The position numbers and the translations under genes were made by a program. A stretch of 64,000 bases of DNA from Lyophyllum atratum (lineage: Eukaryota > Basidiomycota > Agaricomycetes > Agaricales > Lyophyllaceae), in assembly GCA_014905825.1 (NCBI GenBank), contig JACGCN010000032.1:496001-560000 (forward strand). Direction: 5' to 3'. Positions 61,915 through 64,000 of the stretch are shown piece by piece; the first letter of the stretch is position 1, and the number at the start of each line of letters is the position of its first letter. The notes below the pieces were generated by a model. That model was not told the origin of the DNA. It ran no database searches and saw only the letters and a program-made list of their open reading frames with translations.

Positions 61915-63280
61915 ATGTCGTCTGGTATCGCCATCCTCGGTGCAGGAATCTTTGCTAAAGAAGGTACGCTCGAGCCTTGACGCCCTTGTCAACCGCTCTC
62001 CGAGTGTTCACCTACCTAAACACATCATCGATAGCACATCTACCTGCACTTGCAGCCCTCGGACAGGCAGCCCCGACCCTTAAAGCAGTCTATTCTCGAT
62101 CAGAGAAGAGCGCGCGCGACCTTGCAGATGCCGCTGCTGCTTCTCTGAGCTTGCAAGCGCCCCCGGCCATCCATTACGATGGAGATAAATCGACCGATTT
62201 AGATGCCCTCCTTGCACGATCAGATATCGATTCCGTTATCGTCGCCCTTCCCATTACTCTCCAACCCGCCGTCATCCTCAAGGCCCTCGCCGCTGGGAAA
62301 CATGTCTTGAGCGAGAAGCCTGTCGCTGCTGATGTCGCTCAAGGACTGGAGCTTATCAAGACCTACAACGAGCAATACAAAGCGAAGGGTCTTATCTGGA
62401 GGGTGGCAGAGAATTTTGAAGCAGAGCCTGGCTTTCGTGCTGCCGCTGCTGCGATCGCGTCTGGGAAGATCGGAGACGTTATCTTCTTCCGGACAGTGGT
62501 CTTCAACAACATCGACAAGGAGTCCAAATGGTACAAGACGCCTTGGCGCACCGTTCCCGACGTACGTTTCTCGTTCCTCTACCGTCATCAATCCCTCACG
62601 CAAGCGATCCTTAGTATCAAGGCGGATTTCTGGTAAGTTTCAACTCCGGGATGTCTGGACTGGCGTACTTATTTCCATCTCGGAGTGCAGTTGGACGGTG
62701 GCGTGGTGAGTGGTTCCATATATCGTAAAAGATCCTCCCTGATCCTAGGGTTCCTGCTTAGCACACCGTTGCCGCATTGCGTGTTATGCTCCCGCACCGG
62801 CTAACGCACCTATCTGGTTTCGCCTCGCTTAACAAAGATTTCCTGAAGCCCCACGACACCATCAACGCCGTCGTTCGCGCTGGATCCCATTTCCACGGAA
62901 CAGCTGAGATGACATTCGCATCACCCACGAAATCTCGTCCCGTCGCCGACGGTTTCCTTATCACTGGCACCGACGGCTGGCTCTCTGTTAACCATGTCGA
63001 CATCGAGGGCTCCGACACCCCGGTTCTCCGCGTCAAGATCAAGACCGTGGTCAAGGCGGAAGGAAAGCCTGAAGAGGAGAAGGAAGAGATCATAGAAGAG
63101 CCGGTGCAGGGCGTGAATCTCGAATTGGCGAGCTTCTTCGACGCGATCTTGGGGAAGAGTGATGTTTCGGACATAGGAGACCCGTTGGAAGCGCTGCGAG
63201 ACGTCGCATTCATCCAAGCTGCTCTCAATAGCGATGGTAACCTTGTCGATCTAACTGAATTAGTCCCTTCTTCACTCTAG
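61915..63280 (+). CDS. Gfo/Idh/MocA-family NAD(P)-dependent oxidoreductase
   Basis: Five exons (61915-61963, 62035-62561, 62615-62632, 62691-62705, 62762-63280) join in frame to 375 residues, the family's usual length. The Rossmann start is GIAILGAGIFAKE, AVYSRSEKSARDLAD follows the second strand, and the family lysine lies in LSEKPVAAD. The C-terminal half has the beta-sheet domain, including GGFL-LDGGV-HTVAALR, read across two tiny exons, and GTDGWLSVNHVDIEG. Related fungal enzymes reduce or oxidise sugars, inositols or dihydrodiols with NAD(P)H; the substrate here is unknown. Shared regulation with the beta-glucosidase next door would fit a role in sugar metabolism, but this is an inference. 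Confidence 0.92.
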
Positions 63281-64000
63281 GACTCGATCGTTCCACGTTG
63301 CGATCATTGACTCGAGGTAGAAGGAGAGGCGGCATTGTATGATATCGGAGAAAGTGAACTGTACGACACGTGAATTGGGAGCGTTTGAACTATACAATTG
63401 CAAGTCAGCAGTCGCCATTGAACATGACATACGTGGCCAACTGGATGTAGAGTGGTGATTGCCGGGGCTAGGAGCGAAGTTCTCCCTCGCTGTTGATGGA
63501 CGGTCCATCACACATCGCCGACGGGCCTTGGCTTGGTCTTGGCTGATTCCACTGTCGGGACAGCGTCCGCCTACACAGAATCCTTGGACAACAACGCATC
63601 AAGACGTGGTATGTTGCATATCCTCGGCAGCCGTTCGTAATATAGCCTCTCGGATCATGCAAGCTTGTGCTAGACGGTGCTAGCATCGTCGCGTTCTTTA
63701 TACTTGTCGTCTTCTGTCACGTAGACTTAGAACATGAGGGGAAACGACGCGTGGCATGAGTTTTCGCGCAAGATCAAGGCGGAAGGACAACAACGAACAC
63801 ACGGGCCACGACTGTGGCCGCTTTCTCAAGCCTGTGAGATGGTAAATCCTTCTCGGGAAGTCAAGAAGCACGTAGCAACGCGACCTATTTTCGAAAACGG
63901 GACATTCCTCCGAGCAGTGGCTTACCGGTATGAAAAGAGTGAGAGAAGTTGAGCTGCGTCTGAAATAAATTAGGCTGGGCGACGAGAATAAGTAAGGTAT
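63281..64000. other. Right edge, no gene confirmed
   Basis: A plus-strand frame from ATG 63734 to 63952 (start MRGNDAWHEFSRKIKAEGQQ) could be the first exon of a gene running out of the window, but it matches no family I know. The rest shows nothing. Confidence 0.3.

Overview
The window reads as nuclear DNA of a filamentous basidiomycete, most likely a mushroom-forming Agaricomycete. Almost every gene is cut by short introns of about 48-75 nt with GT(RNGY)/CTNAC/YAG signals, genes lie on both strands without operons, and the gene set is typical of that group: HGDLKG-type TKL kinases, a NACHT (NLR-like) protein, an F-box protein of the roughly 500-residue type, a STE6-like full ABC transporter, a P450, a GH1 beta-glucosidase, TOR kinase and a PH/EF-hand/X/Y/C2 phospholipase C. 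The species cannot be named from the sequence alone.

Layout. 66-6441: a head-to-head pair of related kinase genes. The minus-strand member continues in one open frame into a complete AMSH-type JAMM deubiquitinase (kinase-AMSH fusion, 12 exons, 1039 aa by my splice model). The plus-strand member is a decayed kinase with no deubiquitinase part. 7337-8410: intronless serine racemase/threonine dehydratase-like PLP enzyme. 8750-9393: small acidic protein. 10401-13628: phosphoinositide phospholipase C. 16018-17701: transcription factor with its Zn2Cys6 cluster near the C-terminus. 17973-18695 and 44414-45073: two paralogues of an unrecognised Cys/His-rich family with the same gene structure. 19391-19821: long-armed foldback MITE. 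20902-21320: RTA1-like relic. 23564-24114: acidic hypothetical. 24585-33271: TOR kinase. 33631-34660: eight-TM protein built from two four-TM halves. 34990-36900: diverged tandem repeats, opened by telomere-like motifs. 37978-42751: STE6-like ABC transporter. 45739-47306: F-box protein. 47988-49326: TatD/Scn1-like nuclease. 51575-54296: cytochrome P450. 55388-58158: NACHT protein. 58698-61396 and 61915-63280: divergent GH1 beta-glucosidase and Gfo/Idh/MocA oxidoreductase.

There is no obvious metabolic cluster. Several genes are signalling genes (TOR, PLC, TKL kinase, NACHT, pheromone-type exporter), but they look independently regulated. The strongest candidate for a new system is the kinase-deubiquitinase fusion at 66-3880. 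Next is the two-copy C-x2-C-x22-H-x-H-x2-C-x2-H family. A recurring feature is very small exons (10-25 nt), in two genes carrying catalytic metal-binding residues. All exon boundaries come from reading splice signals and frame, without transcript data.
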